64,000 nt of DNA from SIG603 sp963589785 (GTDB lineage Bacteria > Bacillota > Clostridia > Oscillospirales > Acutalibacteraceae): assembly GCA_963589785.1 (NCBI GenBank), contig CAVAMJ010000006.1, positions 62,001-126,000 of the forward strand, read 5' to 3'. Of the stretch, positions 60,707 through 64,000 are shown piece by piece. Numbering within the stretch: position 1 is the stretch's first letter; every line of letters starts with the position of its first letter. A program made the translations under genes and the position numbers. The notes under the pieces were generated by a model. The model did not search any database. It was given only the letters and a program-made list of their open reading frames with translations, and was not told the origin of the DNA.

Positions 60707-61532
60707 AATCGCCACCTCCGTTTTTCTCGTCAAAGAAATAGAGGTTTGCAAGGGTACTTTCAGCCCATGAGTACTGGCTCATGTATTCGCCGAAGAAAGT
60801 CGGCTTATCAATGCTTGCCTCATCCATAAAATCAAATAGGTCACATTTAATCTTGGTCTTATCGACCGCATAGTAGTTGTGACTTTTAACAAGTATTTCT
60901 CCGATGTCGTTATCTTTGAGAGTTTTTTCCATCTCTCTTAAAATTTTACCCAGATAGTCCTGAACGTTCTCCGTATAGAGCGACTCCTCAAAAATGACGG
61001 ACGCAATATCCTTTTTAGTGACGCCGCCGCCGACTCTGTCGATGAGGTAAGCGATAGCCTCTTTGGATTTTGCACGCTTAAAATGCACGCTTTTTCCGTT
61101 CACGAGCAAGTCAAACTGACCGAAGGTCTTAGCGACTACCTTGCAGTCGTTCTCCTCGACAGCCTTAACATTCTTTGTGTATCGTCTGTTTGCCACTTCC
61201 TCCTTGACATCCTTCTCAGCGGGCGGCTTCAAGAGGTAGCCGCTTGCGTGAATTTGGAATGCGTCAAAGGCGAATTCATAGTCATCTTCAGTAAGGAATA
61301 TAATATTTACCTTAGGGGACTTTTTCTTTAGCTTCTCGGCAAAAACGATACACGGCATATCTGAAAGCTCGGTATCAAGAAAAGCAAAGTCGAAGACGGT
61401 GTCTTCTATCTCTTCCAAGGCATATTCTGTCTCGCTAAAGCTGAAAACATCGGCGCCGGACATAGTTTTTCGAACGGTTTCCTCGGTTTTATCCAAGGTT
61501 TTTTCGTCGTTATCAAGTATTAATACATTCAT
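60702..61532 (-). CDS. Response regulator with SARP/BTAD-like winged-helix output
   Basis: 276 residues. N-terminal receiver (about 1-120) with acidic ND residues, a phosphoacceptor Asp in FAFLDTELSDMP (about D53), and conserved Lys in LLKPPAE. The C-terminal half has a winged helix (FGQFDLLVNGKSVHFKRAKSKEAIAYLIDR) followed by a helical repeat-like region ending FFGEYMSQYSWAE, as in BTAD-type regulators. No histidine kinase is adjacent. It may act in the same pathway as the partner-switching proteins, linking phosphorylation to transcription. Confidence 0.85.
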   Translation of the reverse strand: MNVLILDNDEKTLDKTEETVRKTMSGADVFSFSETEYALEEIEDTVFDFAFLDTELSDMPCIVFAEKLKKKSPKVNIIFLTEDDYEFAFDAFQIHASGYLLKPPAEKDVKEEVANRRYTKNVKAVEENDCKVVAKTFGQFDLLVNGKSVHFKRAKSKEAIAYLIDRVGGGVTKKDIASVIFEESLYTENVQDYLGKILREMEKTLKDNDIGEILVKSHNYYAVDKTKIKCDLFDFMDEASIDKPTFFGEYMSQYSWAESTLANLYFFDEKNGGGDY

Positions 61533-61537
61533 AAATC

Positions 61538-61840
61538 TTACTCAATCGTCAGAATATCGGTAAATCCTGTGATTTCAAGAACCTCCATGACAATCTCGCC
61601 GACATGGACAAGCTTCAAAGAACCGGACTTGTTCTTCTGCTTCTGAAGCTTGAGGATAACACGAAGTCCTGCGGAAGAAATGTACTCAAGACCCTCGAAG
61701 TCAAGAACAAGGTTTTCGTCTCCGCTAAGCTCGTTTGAAATAAAGCTTTCAAGCTCAGGGGCTGTCATTGTGTCAAGTCTGCCGACTAAAACTACGGTAT
61801 CAAAAGCATCGTCATGCTTCTTTTCGATTTTAAGGCTCAT
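61538..61840 (-). CDS. STAS-domain anti-sigma factor antagonist (RsbV-like)
   Basis: 100 residues from the ATG at 61840 (MSLKIEKKHD), with GGGAGGAA. One STAS domain: VVLVGRLDTMTAPELE, LVLDFEGLEYISSAGLRVIL (the serine in ISSAG is the usual phosphorylation site) and a C-terminal TGFTDILTIE. When unphosphorylated it would bind the RsbW-like kinase and free its target. First gene of the operon; the response regulator follows after 5 bp. Confidence 0.92.
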   Translation of the reverse strand: MSLKIEKKHDDAFDTVVLVGRLDTMTAPELESFISNELSGDENLVLDFEGLEYISSAGLRVILKLQKQKNKSGSLKLVHVGEIVMEVLEITGFTDILTIE

Positions 61841-62007
61841 ATCTGTTCCTCCCAATAATATTTTAAAATTGTTTTTTTCTTATTGAATAAATTCCAATTA
61901 CGCTAATTGTACCATAGCGTGCATAATTTTACAATTTAATTGATGATAAAATATTTATTAGAGACTTTAATACAAAAGCTGTCTTAAGGAACAATCAAAA
62001 TTACAAA

Positions 62008-62035
62008 AAGCACCGAACTAAAACGCTCGGTGCTT
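62008..62035 (-). terminator. Terminator of tex
   Basis: 9-bp stem AAGCACCGA/TCGGTGCTT with TTTTTGTAA on the minus strand, about 20 bp past the tex stop. Confidence 0.85.
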
Positions 62036-62057
62036 CTGTAAATTCCGCAATATTTGA

Positions 62058-64000
62058 TTATTTCTTTGAGCCGTCTTTCTTTGCGTCTTTATTTTTCGGC
62101 TCTTTCATGGTAAGGGAAATTCTGCCCTTAGCCTCATCGACGGATATAACCCATGTCTTGATTATATCGCCCACTTTGAGGACGTCGCTCGGATGGCGAA
62201 TGAACTTATTGCTTATCTGAGTTATGTGCACAAGTCCGTCCTGATGAACTCCGATATCGACAAATGCGCCGAAATCAGTAACATTTCTGACTGTGCCCAT
62301 TATCTCCATACCGGCCTTGAGGTCTTTTATATCTTTGATATCGGAGCGAAGCATAACCTTTTCAATCTCGTCTCTCGGATCTCTTCCGGGGCGCATAAGC
62401 TCTGTCACGATATCGTCAAGAGTCGGCTCGCCTATTCCGATTTCATCGGCTAATTTCTTTTTACCGTAAGCGTTCACCTTATCCTTTAATTCACCGAAAC
62501 CGCCCTCAGGCATCTTCTTGATTGAATAACCAACGCTCTCGAGAACCTTCTTAGCCGCCGCATAAGACTCCGGGTGAACCGCCGTGTTGTCAAGAATATT
62601 GTCAGACTCGGGCACACGCAAAAATCCAGCACACTGCTCGAATGCTTTCGGGCCAAGCTTGCTTACCTTTTTCAGTTCGCTTCTCGATTTGAACTCGCCG
62701 TTCTCCGTGCGGTAAGCGATGATATTCTTAGCGATTGTGTTGTTAACTCCGGCTACATTAACGAGAAGTGACGGTGAAGCGGTGTTCAAATCAACTCCGA
62801 CAGAGTTAACGCAAGCCTCGACAACTCCGCCCAGTGCGCTTGAAAGCTCCTTTTGCGGCATATCATGCTGATACTGTCCTACGCCTATTGCTTTGGGGTC
62901 AATCTTAACAAGCTCTGCAAGAGGGTCCTGCAGTCGGTGAGCGATAGAAACAGCACTTCTTAAGGTGAGGTCATATTCGGGATATTCCTCAGCCGCAAGC
63001 TTTGAAGCAGAATAAACAGATGCTCCTGCCTCGCTTACTACCATATAATCAACATCGAGATTATTGTCCTTTATAAGCTTATCGGTGAAAATCTCCGTTT
63101 CCTTTGAAGCGGTTCCGTTTCCGATTGCAATGAGAGTTACTCCGTACTTCTTTATAAATCGCAGAATTTTTTCTGCCGACTCCTTCTCGCCTTTTGCCCC
63201 GTGAGTGATGTAAGCAACGCCCGTATCGAGAACCTTACCTGTCGCATCGACAACGGCTACCTTACAGCCCGTTCTGTATCCCGGGTCAAGTCCTATGGTA
63301 ACTCTGCCCTTGATGGGAGGCTGCATGAGGAGATTTCTGAGGTTCTCTGAGAAAACCTTGATTGCATCGCTTGCAGCACGGGAAGTAAGCTCGTTTCTGA
63401 CTTCTCTTTCAATTGACGGATAAATCAAGCGGCTGTATGCGTCCTCAGCGGCTTCCTCTATGCACTCACGGCACGGAGAATTTCCCTTAACATAGCTTTC
63501 GGCACAAATAGCCTTGCCTCTCTCGTCATTTATCGCAACGCTAACCCTTAAAAAGCCTTCTTTCTCGCCTCTGTCGATAGCAAGAACTCTGTGGTTTGCA
63601 AGCTTCTTTATCGGCTCAGAAAAATCGTAGTAATTTCTGTAAACGGAGTCCTCGTCCTTTGCCGCCTTAGCGTTGACGCTCGAATAATTCATGGCAAGAT
63701 TTCTCAGTCTTCTGCGAATATCCGCATCATCGCTGATTTTCTCCGCAATGATGTCCTTTGCGCCCTGAAGTGCGTCCTCAGGGGTTTTTACGCCCTTTTC
63801 CTCATTCACATAGCTTTCTGCATAATCAATCGGATATTTTCCGTTTCTCTTCTGCTCGAGAATCTCATTTGCAAGCGGCTCAAGTCCCTTTTCCTTTGCG
63901 ACTGACGCTCTTGTCTTTCTCTTCGGTCTGAACGGACGGTAAATATCCTCAATCTCAGAGAGAGTCTTTGCACCGTCAAGCGCCTTGCTTATTTCATCAG
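62058..64000 (-). CDS. tex: Tex-like RNA-binding transcription accessory protein, N-terminus cut by window edge
   Basis: 646 complete codons; the frame is open to base 64000 and continues upstream (typical Tex EIEDIYRPFRPKRKTRASVA at the edge), so about 60-80 residues are missing. A YqgF/RuvC-like domain (IGLDPGYRTGCKVAVVD), helix-hairpin-helix (SLLVNVAGVNNTIAKNIIAYR region) and C-terminal S1 domain (GMEIMGTVRNVTDFGAFVDIG) are in order. Tex binds nucleic acids and influences transcription and stress tolerance. An in-frame GTG at 63809 is not the true start. Confidence 0.93.
   Translation of the reverse strand, partial: DEISKALDGAKTLSEIEDIYRPFRPKRKTRASVAKEKGLEPLANEILEQKRNGKYPIDYAESYVNEEKGVKTPEDALQGAKDIIAEKISDDADIRRRLRNLAMNYSSVNAKAAKDEDSVYRNYYDFSEPIKKLANHRVLAIDRGEKEGFLRVSVAINDERGKAICAESYVKGNSPCRECIEEAAEDAYSRLIYPSIEREVRNELTSRAASDAIKVFSENLRNLLMQPPIKGRVTIGLDPGYRTGCKVAVVDATGKVLDTGVAYITHGAKGEKESAEKILRFIKKYGVTLIAIGNGTASKETEIFTDKLIKDNNLDVDYMVVSEAGASVYSASKLAAEEYPEYDLTLRSAVSIAHRLQDPLAELVKIDPKAIGVGQYQHDMPQKELSSALGGVVEACVNSVGVDLNTASPSLLVNVAGVNNTIAKNIIAYRTENGEFKSRSELKKVSKLGPKAFEQCAGFLRVPESDNILDNTAVHPESYAAAKKVLESVGYSIKKMPEGGFGELKDKVNAYGKKKLADEIGIGEPTLDDIVTELMRPGRDPRDEIEKVMLRSDIKDIKDLKAGMEIMGTVRNVTDFGAFVDIGVHQDGLVHITQISNKFIRHPSDVLKVGDIIKTWVISVDEAKGRISLTMKEPKNKDAKKDGSKK

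Noticed and set aside
1..64000. tRNA, rRNA, insertion sequences or prophage genes
   Set aside because: None was recognised in the sequence; gene content is ordinary chromosomal metabolism, transport, envelope and regulation.

Overview
The window looks like a chromosomal segment of an anaerobic, moderately low-GC Firmicute, most likely a gut Clostridium-class bacterium near the Ruminococcaceae/Oscillospiraceae. This placement is an inference. It rests on strong AGGAGG-type ribosome sites, frequent TTG starts, Gram-positive style sigma-A promoters, a Firmicute LexA, a YtrA-type GntR operon, Opp lipoproteins with Ser/Glu/Ala-rich linkers, an LtaS-like enzyme, and an ApbE/FMN-binding/Gx-transporter/NusG-II set. 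I saw no phage, transposon, CRISPR array, rRNA or tRNA. Both edges cut a gene: an FMN-binding protein on the left and Tex on the right.

Region by region. 1-4 kb (minus strand): a flavin-based extracytosolic electron-transfer cluster of NusG domain II protein, Gx transporter, ApbE and a membrane-anchored protein with at least four tandem covalent-FMN domains. 4-7.7 kb: a large secreted repeat protein whose promoter region carries a cluster of GTTA-N7/8-TAAC palindromes; one copy also precedes the FMN gene. 8-22 kb: PepV dipeptidase, a double GT-C glycosyltransferase, LacZ, a MATE pump, a possible tiny-peptide transcript, MtnN, a second GT-C protein and an LtaS-like synthase. 22-26.7 kb: a YtrA-regulated ABC transporter, a candidate small RNA and LexA. 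26.8-36 kb: an oligopeptide transporter (oppBCDF plus two separately transcribed oppA genes) with a second candidate small RNA between oppA and oppB. 36-41.7 kb: DUF1858, DeoD, EamA, a cysteine-rich CCG-like protein, and a CdaR-type regulator divergent from glycerate kinase. 41.9-46 kb: two MATE genes flanking a yybP-ykoY (Mn2+) riboswitch that precedes an OadB-like Na+ pump subunit and a 42-residue OadG-like peptide. 46-50 kb: an operon of SGNH hydrolase, serine hydrolase and DUF4091 protein, followed by an intergenic region holding a candidate structured RNA. 50.6-57 kb: a membrane protein, a GNAT acetyltransferase, an EF-G-like GTPase with a degenerate G4 motif, Dtd, and a PASTA pseudokinase. 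57-64 kb: a VOC protein, a flavin reductase-like protein, a five-gene partner-switching operon (STAS, response regulator, RsbW-like ATPase, ATPase-like protein, RsbU-like phosphatase) and Tex.

The items most worth a second look are the Mn2+ riboswitch controlling an orphan Na+-pump beta/gamma pair, the two C-rich minus-strand small RNA candidates (beside lexA and inside the opp locus), the structured RNA at 50.4 kb, the shared GTTA-N8-TAAC operator, and the multi-FMN protein. Functions are assigned from motifs read by eye; no database search was run.
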